16,520 nucleotides of DNA from Treponema sp. (GCA_003447785.1 DLYJ01000110.1:1-16520), one strand, 5' to 3'. Shown: positions 1 to 7,610, counted from the stretch's first letter. Numbers and translations are program-made. Notes: generated from the letters alone by a model not told the origin.

Positions 1-242
1 CCGGCTTTTTGTCCTGCCAGCACCAGCTGAACGGAAATCAAAAGTTGAACAAGACCGATTGCACATCCGATTACAACCACTGATTCAATCTTTATAAACA
101 GAAACTGAATTTCCGGCGGAAAAGATCCTTTAGGCGCAATCTGAGGCAGCAACGTCTGAAGAAAAACAAGACCAAGATAGAGAACAGTGAGTATAACTAA
201 AAAGAATCGTTCGCGACTCTTTTGATCGATTAAGCCTTCCAT
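1..242 (-). CDS. Partial N-terminus of an unidentified membrane protein
   Basis: This frame is open from an ATG at 242 down to the window edge, giving about 80 residues that begin MEGLIDQKSRERFF. Two hydrophobic stretches are visible, roughly residues 13-33 (FFLVILTVLYLGLVFLQTLL) and 50-73 (starting IESVVVIGCAIGL), separated by a short proline-containing loop. This suggests an inner-membrane protein or a membrane-anchored sensor. There is no Shine-Dalgarno sequence. A good promoter (-35 at 274-279, -10 at 251-256) ends 8 bp before the ATG, so the message may be leaderless. The gene is divergent from the Rrf2 regulator. I do not recognise the family, and the informative C-terminal part lies outside the window. 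Confidence 0.6.
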   Translation of the reverse strand, partial: MEGLIDQKSRERFFLVILTVLYLGLVFLQTLLPQIAPKGSFPPEIQFLFIKIESVVVIGCAIGLVQLLISVQLVLAGQKA

Positions 243-250
243 ATTTAAAT

Positions 251-279
251 ATTTTAACACCCAATCTCAAATATCTCAA
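251..279 (-). promoter_or_regulatory. Sigma-70-like promoter of the membrane-protein gene
   Basis: On the minus strand, TTGAGA (274-279) is followed by a 17-bp spacer and TAAAAT (251-256), with a TG one base upstream of the -10 (extended -10). The expected transcription start lies 0-3 nt before the ATG at 242. A second TCTCAA copy lies at 265-270. Confidence 0.6.
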
Positions 280-324
280 TTTTTTTAACTTAAACATTAA
301 CGATATATTATTGAATTTCACTTA

Positions 325-353
325 TTTACAACCGGCACACACTTTTGTATACT
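325..353 (+). promoter_or_regulatory. Promoter of the rrf2-mnmA operon
   Basis: TTTACA (325-330), a 17-bp spacer and TATACT (348-353) form a good sigma-70-like promoter, with an expected start near 360. Just downstream are two direct copies of AAATAGG (358-364 and 366-372). They carry the SD-like AGG and could also be part of an autoregulatory site. That last point is inference. Confidence 0.6.
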
Positions 354-375
354 TATCAAATAGGTAAATAGGAAA

Positions 376-786
376 ATGATTGTTTCAACACGCGGAAGAT
401 ATGCACTCAGAGTTATGATTGACCTTGCCGAACATCACAGTGACGACAGAATTCCTCTCAAGGATATTTCTTCAAGACAGGGCATTTCTCAAAAATACAT
501 GGAAGCAATTATGACCCTGCTTTCAAAAAATGGTTTTGTTGACGCTATTCACGGAAAGGGCGGCGGATTTAAATTGAACCGCGCTCCTGAGCAGTACAAG
601 GTAGGCGAAATTTTAAGGCTTACAGAAGGTACCCTGGCACCTGTTGCCTGCCTTCAGGAAAATGCCGAAGAATGTGAACGCGCTTCTGAATGCCGCACTC
701 TTCCCATGTGGGCAAAATTGAATTCACTTGTTAACGAATACCTGGACAGCGTAACTATTGCCGATCTCATGAAAAAGGAAAAATAA
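376..786 (+). CDS. Rrf2-family transcriptional regulator, IscR-like with three cysteines
   Basis: This 136-residue protein has the Rrf2 winged-helix fold. The N-terminus MIVSTRGRYALRVMIDLA, the recognition-helix region ISQKYMEAIMTLL (about 37-49) and the wing GKGGGFKL (60-67) are typical. Cysteines at 92, 100 and 106 fall where IscR and relatives bind a [2Fe-2S] cluster (E. coli IscR uses C92, C98 and C104), so iron-sulfur or redox sensing is likely; the spacing (X7, X5) differs from IscR (X5, X5). The stop codon overlaps the mnmA start (TAATG), indicating translational coupling. The start is supported by AGG just upstream and by the promoter at 325-353. It probably represses or modulates its own operon. 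Whether it is IscR proper, CymR-like or NsrR-like cannot be settled from the sequence alone. Confidence 0.9.
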   Translation: MIVSTRGRYALRVMIDLAEHHSDDRIPLKDISSRQGISQKYMEAIMTLLSKNGFVDAIHGKGGGFKLNRAPEQYKVGEILRLTEGTLAPVACLQENAEECERASECRTLPMWAKLNSLVNEYLDSVTIADLMKKEK

Positions 787-1958
787 TGACTTTTACAGAT
801 CTTCCCCTCCCGGAACCGGGAAGCACTGTCGTTGTCGGAATGAGCGGCGGTGTGGATTCAACTTTAACTGCACTTTTACTTAAAAACCGTGGCTGCAGGG
901 TAATCGGCGCCACAATGTCTCTCTGGGACGGCTCACTTCCTGAGTTAAAAACCGGTACGCATTCAAGAGAAGCCTGTTTTGGCCCGGGCGAAGAAGAAAA
1001 CATCGAAGAATGTCAGAAATTCTGCCAGGCCCACGATATTGAATACCACGTAATCGACGTAAAAGACGTTTATAAAAAAGAAGTTCTTGATTATTTTAAA
1101 AGCGAATACCGCAACGGTCGCACTCCAAACCCGTGCATCCGCTGCAACCGCTTTATAAAATTCGGGGCACTTCTCGAAGGAATCAAAAAAATCGACATTG
1201 AATACGACTATTTCTGCACCGGACATTATGCAAGGGTCGTACAGTGCGATTCAGGAATTTTTGGTTCAGACGAAAAGCCTTACATGGTAGCAGGCGCAAC
1301 AGACGTAACAAAAGACCAGACTTACTTTTTGTACCGTCTTCCCTCAGAGATTTTGCAGAAAGTACGCTTTCCCCTTGCAAAAATGAACAAAAGCGAAGTT
1401 TTTGAACTTGCCCGCCAGGCTCAGCTGGAAGCGGCCGACCGCCAGGAAAGCCAGGATTTTGTGAGCCCCGAGTATTTTGATGTTCTTTTTGCAGACAAAC
1501 CGGGACAGCCGGGAGACATAATCGACCTGGACGGCCACGTTCTTGGCCGTCACCGTGGAATCGAACACTACACAATCGGACAGCGCAAGGGCCTCGGAGT
1601 TGCAGTAAACTACCCAGTTTATGTTCAGGCGATTGATGCCAAAAAAAATCTCGTAGTTCTTGCTCCGAACGACGCATTGAATTCTGACGCGCTTATTGCA
1701 GACGATTTTGTCTGGCCGGGCAACGTTGAGCCGTCAGAACCGGTGGAAGCCCTGGTAAAAATCCGCCTCGCAAGCAAACCGACACCGGCAGTAATTGAAC
1801 GCTACACTCCCCCTGAAGGAGACACACACATTTACACCGGCACCCCGTGGAAAATCAGCTTTAAGGAAAGCCAGCGTGCAGTAGCACCGGGACAGTCAGC
1901 CGTTTTGTATATCGACGGAGTAATCTGCGGCGGCGGTGTAATCAGTCACACAATTTAG
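786..1958 (+). CDS. mnmA: tRNA-specific 2-thiouridylase MnmA
   Basis: The 390-residue enzyme installs sulfur at C2 of wobble uridine 34 in tRNAs for Lys, Glu and Gln. The PP-loop SGGVDS is at 20-25, TPNPCIRCN at 113-121, CTGHYAR at 144-150, KDQTYFL at 176-182, and HYTIGQRKGLG at 261-271, followed by the C-terminal beta-barrel. Family knowledge: E. coli MnmA uses Cys102 and Cys199. Here the first site is a CxxC pair (C117/C120), but the second site reads ESQDF (221-225) with Asp at the position of Cys199. Extra cysteines occur at 64, 76 and 80. This resembles the variant thought to hold an Fe-S cluster rather than use a persulfide relay (inference). It overlaps rrf2 by one base. No cysteine desulfurase gene (iscS), often found with mnmA, is present. 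Confidence 0.95.
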   Translation: MTFTDLPLPEPGSTVVVGMSGGVDSTLTALLLKNRGCRVIGATMSLWDGSLPELKTGTHSREACFGPGEEENIEECQKFCQAHDIEYHVIDVKDVYKKEVLDYFKSEYRNGRTPNPCIRCNRFIKFGALLEGIKKIDIEYDYFCTGHYARVVQCDSGIFGSDEKPYMVAGATDVTKDQTYFLYRLPSEILQKVRFPLAKMNKSEVFELARQAQLEAADRQESQDFVSPEYFDVLFADKPGQPGDIIDLDGHVLGRHRGIEHYTIGQRKGLGVAVNYPVYVQAIDAKKNLVVLAPNDALNSDALIADDFVWPGNVEPSEPVEALVKIRLASKPTPAVIERYTPPEGDTHIYTGTPWKISFKESQRAVAPGQSAVLYIDGVICGGGVISHTI

Positions 1959-1987
1959 ATGCGCAGACAGTTATAATAAATTATTAC

Positions 1988-2015
1988 TTTAAATATTACT
2001 CAAATCTGCTAAAAT
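1988..2015 (+). promoter_or_regulatory. Candidate promoter of the TRAP binding-protein gene
   Basis: TTTAAA (1988-1993), a 16-bp spacer and an extended -10 TGcTAAAAT (hexamer 2010-2015). The predicted start near 2022 coincides with the GAGG SD (2022-2025), so the 5' leader would be only about 9 nt. The -35 is weak. Read-through from mnmA is the alternative. Confidence 0.4.
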
Positions 2016-2030
2016 AGCTTTGAGGTAATA

Positions 2031-3026
2031 ATGAAAAAGTTTTTCTACAGTTCATTTGTTTTAGTCTGCTCATTACTCGCGCTTTCATGCAATAAAAATT
2101 CAAAAAAAGACGACAAACCTCTTGTACTCATCATGGACGAAGTAAATCCGCCTGACACCATCGTAGGCAGAATGGATTATGCATTCAAGGAAAAAGTAGA
2201 AGAACTGTCGGAAGGTAAAATCATTATCGACCTTCACACAAACGGCGAACTGGGCAATAACGAACAGACAATGGCCATGCTTTTGTGTAATTCGGAAGTT
2301 CTCCACATAAGCCGCATTTCCGTTTCTTACCTTGCAAGTATCGGAGGCAAAAAATCTACCCTCCTCGTACTTCCTTACACATTTACCGACAAAGAAGATT
2401 TCTGGAAGTTTGTCAGTTCGCCGCTGGCAAATGAATTTCTTGATGAACTTTATCATGACGGAAACGGCCTCAAGGGACTTTTCTACGGCGAAGAAGGATT
2501 CAGGAATTTTTTCTCTGTAAAGCCGATAGACAATCCGTCTGACTTTATTGGAAAAACAGTCCGGCTTCCGGAAGACAGAATCCAGCACGAACTGGTAAAT
2601 CAATGGGGCGGAACACCGATTTTAATCGGGTTTGACGCCCTTCCCCGGGCAATTGAGACAGGTTTTGCAGACATTGCAGACCAGCCTACAGTTAATTACC
2701 TTGCAAATTCGTTTTACACATTTGCCCCGAATCTGACTTTGAGCGGTCACGTTCTGGGCGTAACGGAAGCAGTAATTTCTTCAAAAAAATGGGATTCCCT
2801 CACACCATGGCAGCAGAACATTCTTCTGGAAGCCGGAAAGTATGCTTCAGAGTGCTGTCACAAAATCTCCAACGAAACAGAGGCCGCAGCCCTTCAAAAG
2901 CTTGAAGAACTGGGCGTAAACATCATAAAGCCGAACAAATCAGTCTGGGTAACGGCAGCTCTTCCGGTTCAGAAAAAATATACCAGGGATTATCAGGATC
3001 TTTACGATCAGATTAAAAATCAGTAG
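2031..3026 (+). CDS. TRAP transporter solute-binding lipoprotein, DctP family
   Basis: This 331-residue protein has a signal peptide ending in a lipobox (LALSC, Cys20), so it should be a lipid-anchored periplasm-facing protein. The body fits the DctP/TAXI-type extracytoplasmic binding fold: a helix-strand start (DYAFKEKVEELSEGKIIIDLH), NGELGNNEQTMAMLL, then IGKTVRLPEDRIQ (173-185), where Arg178 lies at the position that usually salt-bridges a ligand carboxylate, then GGTPILIGFDALPRAIETGFAD. An SD (GAGG) precedes the ATG. TRAP systems need DctQ and DctM membrane subunits, and neither is adjacent: mnmA is upstream and a repeat array is downstream. The ligand is probably an organic acid or related carboxylate, but this cannot be read from the sequence. 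Confidence 0.85.
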   Translation: MKKFFYSSFVLVCSLLALSCNKNSKKDDKPLVLIMDEVNPPDTIVGRMDYAFKEKVEELSEGKIIIDLHTNGELGNNEQTMAMLLCNSEVLHISRISVSYLASIGGKKSTLLVLPYTFTDKEDFWKFVSSPLANEFLDELYHDGNGLKGLFYGEEGFRNFFSVKPIDNPSDFIGKTVRLPEDRIQHELVNQWGGTPILIGFDALPRAIETGFADIADQPTVNYLANSFYTFAPNLTLSGHVLGVTEAVISSKKWDSLTPWQQNILLEAGKYASECCHKISNETEAAALQKLEELGVNIIKPNKSVWVTAALPVQKKYTRDYQDLYDQIKNQ

Positions 3027-3042
3027 GCAGGATTTTAAAAAG

Positions 3043-3297
3043 ATTCCCGCGTCCAGGCGCGGGAATGACAATGTGCCTTATTGCAGGCACGACGGCGTGT
3101 CTTATTGCGGCAGGACGCTGTCATTTTCGGGCATCGTCGTGCCTGTCATTATCGGGCTTGACCCGATAATCTTCTCCTAAAGACAAAAATTCCCGCGTCT
3201 AAGCGCGGGATTGACAAGTGGCGTCTTATCGGGCATCGTCGTGCCGGTCAACATCGGGCGCGGCAGTGCCTGTCATTATCGGGCTGGACCCGATAAT
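3043..3297. repeat. Array of REP-like palindromes
   Basis: This gene-free stretch is a mosaic of two short palindromes. Type A: ATTCCCGCG (3043-3051) pairs with CGCGGGAAT (3058-3066), and a diverged copy pairs TCCCGCG (3191-3197) with CGCGGGA (3204-3210); each is followed by TGACA. Type B: ATTATCGGG (3148-3156) pairs with CCCGATAAT (3162-3170), repeated at 3275-3283/3289-3297; each is preceded by GCCTGTC. Between them a unit like TCGGGCATCGTCGTGCC recurs near 3127 and 3229 in degenerate forms. Such GC-rich hairpins resemble the dispersed REP-type repeats of many bacteria. They may also slow or end transcription from the two convergent genes, although no U-tract follows them. The last palindrome abuts the stop codon of the YD-repeat gene. 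Confidence 0.8.
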
Positions 3298-4185
3298 CTA
3301 TTTTGCGTTTGAAGAAGAATACGCCGGAGCGGCAGCCGGAGCTGAACCTGTTCCGTAGTTGTAAGAGTATTCGTTGATGTCGATCAATTCATTTACTGTG
3401 CCGCCAAACTTTTCTGAAACAGCGTATGTGGTTGTGCGGATTACGTTTCCTGCGTCATCGTATTTGTAAATTACGCGTTCTGCAAGTTTGTTTGCGCTGT
3501 TGTAAGTCTGGGTTTCTGTAATTGCATATTTTTCGTCAAAGCGGTAAACGATTTTTTTAGTAATGATTCCGTCTGAGTTAAGGTATGCAACTTCCGAAAG
3601 TTTTCCGGCATCGTTGTAAGTGTAAGTGCGTTTCTGATCTAGAAGGCCGTCTGCACTGTATGTGGCAACTTCTGCGTCCCGGCCCTGGTCATCGAATTTT
3701 ACGATTGTTTTTCCCAGGAGTGCACCGTCAGCGTTGTAATAAGCTTCTTCGCTCTGTTTGCCTGCAACGGTTTTCCAGATAGATTTATTTACAAGCATGT
3801 CACTTGCGTTGAATTCAGATTCTTCTGTTTTGTTGCCTTTAGCATCGTAAGTTGCCTGGCTCTTCCAGCTGATTTTTCCGTCAGTATCGTAGGCAATTGT
3901 AGAAATCAGGTTGCCTGCTGCGTCATACGAATAAACAAGTCTGTCTACCAGAACATCTTTGTTTGTATATTCTGAAGTTTCTGTCTGACGTCCAAGTGAA
4001 TCAAATACGTGAACATATTTTGATTTTGGTGAACGATAATAGTCACCGAATTTTTCAGTAATTGTATAATCAGTTTTTGTGTAGTCTTTTACGGCACCGT
4101 TTGGTTTAATAGCAGTTGATGAATCAAAAGCATACAGATTAAGGGCAATAGCTGCTACTGTTGCCGACAACAAAAGTTTTTTCAT
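3298..4185 (-). CDS. Exported YD/RHS-like repeat protein
   Basis: The 295-residue protein starts with a signal peptide (MKKLLLSATVAAIALNLYA, likely cut near residue 19). From about residue 57 to 254 it consists of eight imperfect 25-26-residue units of the form x-Y-x-Y-D-x-A-G-N/K-x(6)-Y-x-x-D-G-x-L-x-x-K, e.g. LVYSYDAAGNLISTIAYDTD and RTYTYNDAGKLSEVAYLNSD. These match the YD-repeat pattern of RHS/teneurin beta-shells and related bacterial surface proteins. The protein lacks the size, core motif and toxin tip of true Rhs toxins, and it ends in a low-complexity Ala/Ser/Pro tail. A GGAGG SD (4191-4195) and a promoter at 4223-4251 support the start. It is probably periplasmic or surface exposed. 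Its function is unknown; cell-envelope or carbohydrate binding is a guess. Confidence 0.8.
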   Translation of the reverse strand: MKKLLLSATVAAIALNLYAFDSSTAIKPNGAVKDYTKTDYTITEKFGDYYRSPKSKYVHVFDSLGRQTETSEYTNKDVLVDRLVYSYDAAGNLISTIAYDTDGKISWKSQATYDAKGNKTEESEFNASDMLVNKSIWKTVAGKQSEEAYYNADGALLGKTIVKFDDQGRDAEVATYSADGLLDQKRTYTYNDAGKLSEVAYLNSDGIITKKIVYRFDEKYAITETQTYNSANKLAERVIYKYDDAGNVIRTTTYAVSEKFGGTVNELIDINEYSYNYGTGSAPAAAPAYSSSNAK

Positions 4186-4222
4186 ATATCCTCCGGAAAA
4201 TAAATTTTAAATATACGCTCTT

Positions 4223-4251
4223 ATTATATCGCAATATATCTTTTTTCTCAA
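4223..4251 (-). promoter_or_regulatory. Strong promoter of the YD-repeat gene
   Basis: On the minus strand, TTGAGA (4246-4251), a 17-bp spacer and a perfect TATAAT (4223-4228). The expected leader is about 30 nt and contains the GGAGG SD. The promoter lies in the 86-bp divergent region shared with the LysR-type regulator. Confidence 0.75.
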
Positions 4252-4259
4252 ATATTTCT

Positions 4260-4265
4260 TAAAAT
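4260..4265 (+). promoter_or_regulatory. -10 element of the IlvY-like gene, probably leaderless
   Basis: TAAAAT lies 6 bp before the ATG at 4272. No Shine-Dalgarno sequence is visible, and no in-frame alternative start with one was found. The -35 region is poor, which is common for LysR-regulated promoters that need an activator. Confidence 0.4.
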
Positions 4266-4271
4266 ATCGGT

Positions 4272-5168
4272 ATGGATTTTTATGAATTGAATGCATTTCT
4301 TTTGCTTTCCAAAACCCTGCATTTTGCAAAAACCGCCGAAAAGGTAAACTTAAGTCCCTCGGCCCTGAGTCGAATCATCTCCCGCCTGGAAGAAGAAACA
4401 GGCTCTGTTCTTCTTGAACGGAGCAACCGTAAAGTAACACTCACGGAACAAGGAAAGATTTTTGCGGACTTTGCCAAAAAATGCATCGAAGCCCGGGAAG
4501 ATATGGTTGCCAGATTTACATCCAAGCAAAACGAAGTCAGTGGAATTCTGCACGTTTACGCGTCAGTAACCGCCTGCTATTCAATTATGCCGCCGTTTTT
4601 AAAACAGGTTGCCGACAAATATCCGTTCATTCACCTGGATGTGCAGACCGGAGACCCGGCCGGTGCTATTGCCGCAGTAAAAGACGGAAGGGCCGATATA
4701 GCTGTTGCGGCAATTCCTGATGACGGAATTGCCGGATTTGACTGTGTGCCGGTGCGCCGCACTCCCCTCGTATTTGCCGCCAGCACCGGCGGTCCCTGGG
4801 AAAATGTAAGCGGAAGTCCTCAGGACATTGTTTCTTCAGTTCCTTTAATTCTGCCAAAGAGCGGACTTGCCCGGGAGCGCTTTGACCTGTGGGTTCAGTC
4901 ACGAAATGTTAAGCCGGTAATTGCGGCCGAAACAGAAGGTAACGAAGCAATTATGGCCATGGTTCAGCTCGGGCTTGGAATCGGCCTTGTTCCTCACATC
5001 GTACTGACAAACGGACCGTACGACACGGGCTTTACGTGCCATGCCGCGGGAAACGCCCTGGGTTATTATGAAGTCGGCTTTATCGAAAAAAAGACCTTAA
5101 CCGGAAGCGATTCCTATAAAAAAATGAGGCTCGCAGTCCGGGAAATTCTGAACGGCAAGCCCCTGTAA
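4272..5168 (+). CDS. ilvY: LysR-type regulator resembling IlvY
   Basis: This 298-residue LysR-type regulator has the winged helix-turn-helix at about 18-61 (FAKTAEKVNLSPSALSRIIS then LTEQG) and a two-lobed effector domain. Similarity to E. coli IlvY is visible from memory across diagnostic stretches: SGILHVYASVTACYSIMPP (90-108, IlvY has SGELHIFCSVTAAYSHLPP) and the FDLW...EGNEAIMAMVQLGLGIGLVP region (204-241). Length also matches (IlvY is 297). IlvY normally activates the divergent ilvC gene in response to acetohydroxy acids. Here the divergent neighbour is a YD-repeat protein, and no branched-chain amino-acid gene is in the window, so its target may be elsewhere or different. The gene ends 21 bp from the convergent lipoprotein gene. 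Confidence 0.82.
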   Translation: MDFYELNAFLLLSKTLHFAKTAEKVNLSPSALSRIISRLEEETGSVLLERSNRKVTLTEQGKIFADFAKKCIEAREDMVARFTSKQNEVSGILHVYASVTACYSIMPPFLKQVADKYPFIHLDVQTGDPAGAIAAVKDGRADIAVAAIPDDGIAGFDCVPVRRTPLVFAASTGGPWENVSGSPQDIVSSVPLILPKSGLARERFDLWVQSRNVKPVIAAETEGNEAIMAMVQLGLGIGLVPHIVLTNGPYDTGFTCHAAGNALGYYEVGFIEKKTLTGSDSYKKMRLAVREILNGKPL

Positions 5169-5189
5169 TAATTCAACTTTGGTATTAAA

Positions 5190-7598
5190 TTATGGATTAG
5201 GTTCCGTATCTTCCTCAGACACCGGACTTGTAACTCTAATCGGAGAAGGCAGACCCGGAAGGAAGTTCAGCGAATCTTCGACAAAGTAGTACTGGACGCG
5301 AAGAGGTGTTTCTCCATTAACCATGCTGATGTAATTGCCGCGAACCTGGGTTCTGTACGGATACAGGGCTCCCCTGTCCACAATGCTTGCATTTGTTCCA
5401 AGGTTTATGGATCTATACTGACCGTCTGAAACCCTGAATGTTACCGACGGTTTGTTTGTATAATCAATATCAGTCAGCCCCTGCAGCACCTCAAGATCAC
5501 TTGTACTAAGGTTGAAGTTTCGCTCCACGCCGTCTACAAGCAGAGTAATATCCTGAGGAGCGGTAAATTCCTTAGTAAACAGCTGACTTGAATTTTCTGC
5601 ATTTAATGTGGCAGAACGATTTTCTTCGTCATAAGTGTATACAAGGTCGTTCCTGAGAGACAGTCCCGATGAGAACGATTTAGGAATTGTCATGTAACAG
5701 TAAATATTCAGCCTGGTATAAGTGGTTTTCAATTCACTGTCATAAGTCTGGAAATAAATTCTGAGGTTTGGATGTTCACCGCCATCATAATTAGGGTCCG
5801 TCCAGGAAACCCTTGAATACGCAATTGCCTCAGTCTGGTTTGCATTGTTGCTGTAAACGATATATGAATCATTGTAATTATGAATTGACTTAAACTGAAT
5901 CCGGTTGATATCAAAACCAGAAATCATTGAAGTATCTGCAGAAAATTTTACTCCGGCCTCCGTTAATTCAATCTGTCCCGGAAGATCCTCCGCATCAATG
6001 GTTATGACATTATCTGTAAAGCCTGTTCCTCCGATGGCATCGGTTGGAATCGATGTCCATACTGTATTGAAATCATTTTTCGTATATTTTGCATTCACTT
6101 TTGCCTTGTGGATTTCAAGTTCAGCACCCATATCTTCCGGTTTTACAAATGAAATCGTATATGTATCTAAAACCTTCCCCTTTCTGGCGTCTTTTGTATA
6201 AGAAATATAACTGAATAAAGTAGATTCAACTGTTGCAAATTCAGGGGTTGTTCCCTTTTCTTTAAGATAAAGGCCATATGTGAGACAGTTCAGATTCTGT
6301 CCGATATCGACAGAAATATCACCGTCAATATTCAATGTATAATCAGCCGGATTATAATTGAACACGAGATTATCTGGCAGCTTGAACAGACCACGGCCGT
6401 TGATGGCTGTCAATGTATCAGTTTCAGAAGTTCCGACATAATTGTTGTTGGAGTTAGAAATAAAATTAGCGTAATAATCATATGCCTTTCCGCTTTCAAC
6501 ATAATAATCATTAAAGAAGGTCGAAGCCGAAAGCTTTCTCTTCGACTGTCTTTCCATGAATCCGATAAGATAGAATTCATTTTTGCCGTGTTCACTTCGG
6601 TAGACGTTTATCTGGTTTACATTATCAGGTGTTGTAAAGCGGGCAACGATACCGTAGCTTCCGTTTTCCAGATCAAGGGTTCCCCTGTTGTTGATGTTGA
6701 GGAATGTTTCTTCCTCTTCTTCTGCCGGAGTCAAATCTTCAAGACTTGCGTTCTGGATTGCCTGTCCAATCTGTGTAACTTCCTCATTCGTGAGTTCTTC
6801 AAAAAATGGAAGAGGAACTTCATCACTGTTTGTAGTCACATTAATTTCAGAAATTGTGCCGTTCTGGTCCACGTCACAGGCCTTTGAAATTTCTACCGTG
6901 TCACTTTCTGCCTGAATCACAGGCTTTCCGTGTTCGGCATCGGAGTTGGTAACAACATTTTCGATACAGGTCTTGCCTTCAAGGCGGACCTTATCTACGC
7001 CCGGCCTTACGTGACAGTGGCCAAAGTGAGAACGCTTTCCCTTGGCATAAATGTGACAGCCGTGGAAAATATCGATTACAACGATGTGACATTCAGTTTC
7101 AAAAACAAGGCGGACGCCCTGATAATTTACGTTTACGACTGCAAAACTGCAGTCCGAAAAATGTCCCGAATTCTCACCGCCGCCGTTTACCTGCATTGAC
7201 TGTGCTTTTACGTTATCAAGATAAAAGTCTCCGTCGGCAACTGCTTCGTCTACGGTAAGGGTAGAGATGTTTTTCATGTTTTTAAGGCTTACACCGCTTG
7301 CCTTAATGTTGATTGAGGAGTTCTTCAGGTCAAAATCAGAACTGCCTACAATGGTAATTTTTTTGTCGATATTGATTGTTGAATTTTCTTCTACGGTTAC
7401 GTTTTTAGAAAGTGTGATGGTTGAACCTTCTTTCTGGTTTGCAATCAATTCTGTAAGTGCAATTTCCTCAGACGGGGCCTCTTTGATTATTTTTGATTCA
7501 TCATCTTTATCCGCATCAATAATTGCCACGTTACATCCTGTAAAACCGAATACTGTCAAAACTAAAAACGAAAATAATCCAGATCTTTTCATTTTCAT
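5190..7598 (-). CDS. Large lipoprotein with probable N-terminal beta-helix
   Basis: The 802-residue protein begins with a signal peptide and lipobox FTGC (Cys22). Residues about 55-240 show regularly spaced strands (ITLSKNVTVEENSTINIDKK, ITIVGSSDFDLKNSSINIKA) suggestive of a right-handed parallel beta-helix. Inside this are cysteines at 150, 170, 181, 195 and 211, three of them in Cys-His pairs (170-171, 181-182, 195-196). An acidic linker (AEEEEET, about 295-300) leads to a long beta-rich part that may contain Ig- or fibronectin-like domains (YRS..YYVESGKAYDYYANF). The C-terminus is a Pro/Glu-rich tail. SD AAGGAGG lies 4-5 nt before the chosen ATG; Met3 is a possible alternative. No enzyme motif was recognised. 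It is probably a surface or periplasmic lipoprotein, perhaps an adhesin or glycan binder (inference). Confidence 0.8.
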   Translation of the reverse strand: MKMKRSGLFSFLVLTVFGFTGCNVAIIDADKDDESKIIKEAPSEEIALTELIANQKEGSTITLSKNVTVEENSTINIDKKITIVGSSDFDLKNSSINIKASGVSLKNMKNISTLTVDEAVADGDFYLDNVKAQSMQVNGGGENSGHFSDCSFAVVNVNYQGVRLVFETECHIVVIDIFHGCHIYAKGKRSHFGHCHVRPGVDKVRLEGKTCIENVVTNSDAEHGKPVIQAESDTVEISKACDVDQNGTISEINVTTNSDEVPLPFFEELTNEEVTQIGQAIQNASLEDLTPAEEEEETFLNINNRGTLDLENGSYGIVARFTTPDNVNQINVYRSEHGKNEFYLIGFMERQSKRKLSASTFFNDYYVESGKAYDYYANFISNSNNNYVGTSETDTLTAINGRGLFKLPDNLVFNYNPADYTLNIDGDISVDIGQNLNCLTYGLYLKEKGTTPEFATVESTLFSYISYTKDARKGKVLDTYTISFVKPEDMGAELEIHKAKVNAKYTKNDFNTVWTSIPTDAIGGTGFTDNVITIDAEDLPGQIELTEAGVKFSADTSMISGFDINRIQFKSIHNYNDSYIVYSNNANQTEAIAYSRVSWTDPNYDGGEHPNLRIYFQTYDSELKTTYTRLNIYCYMTIPKSFSSGLSLRNDLVYTYDEENRSATLNAENSSQLFTKEFTAPQDITLLVDGVERNFNLSTSDLEVLQGLTDIDYTNKPSVTFRVSDGQYRSINLGTNASIVDRGALYPYRTQVRGNYISMVNGETPLRVQYYFVEDSLNFLPGLPSPIRVTSPVSEEDTEPNP

Positions 7599-7610
7599 CT
7601 GCCCTCCTTA

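Noticed and set aside
130..321. Minus-strand 63-residue open frame beginning MKFNNISLMFK
   Set aside because: It overlaps the partial membrane-protein frame (1-242), which has a promoter and hydrophobic segments; this one has no SD and low-complexity content.
1183..1677. Minus-strand 164-residue open frame
   Set aside because: It is an antisense shadow of mnmA, whose motifs run through the same bases.
2100..2603. Minus-strand 167-residue open frame
   Set aside because: It is an antisense shadow of the TRAP binding-protein gene; no SD and an atypical Phe/Val-rich composition.
3043..3297. Possible CRISPR array
   Set aside because: The repeats are different palindromes with irregular spacing, no constant spacer length and no cas genes.
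3298..4185. Rhs polymorphic toxin
   Set aside because: Only short YD units are present; no Rhs core motif, no variable toxin tip and no immunity gene nearby.
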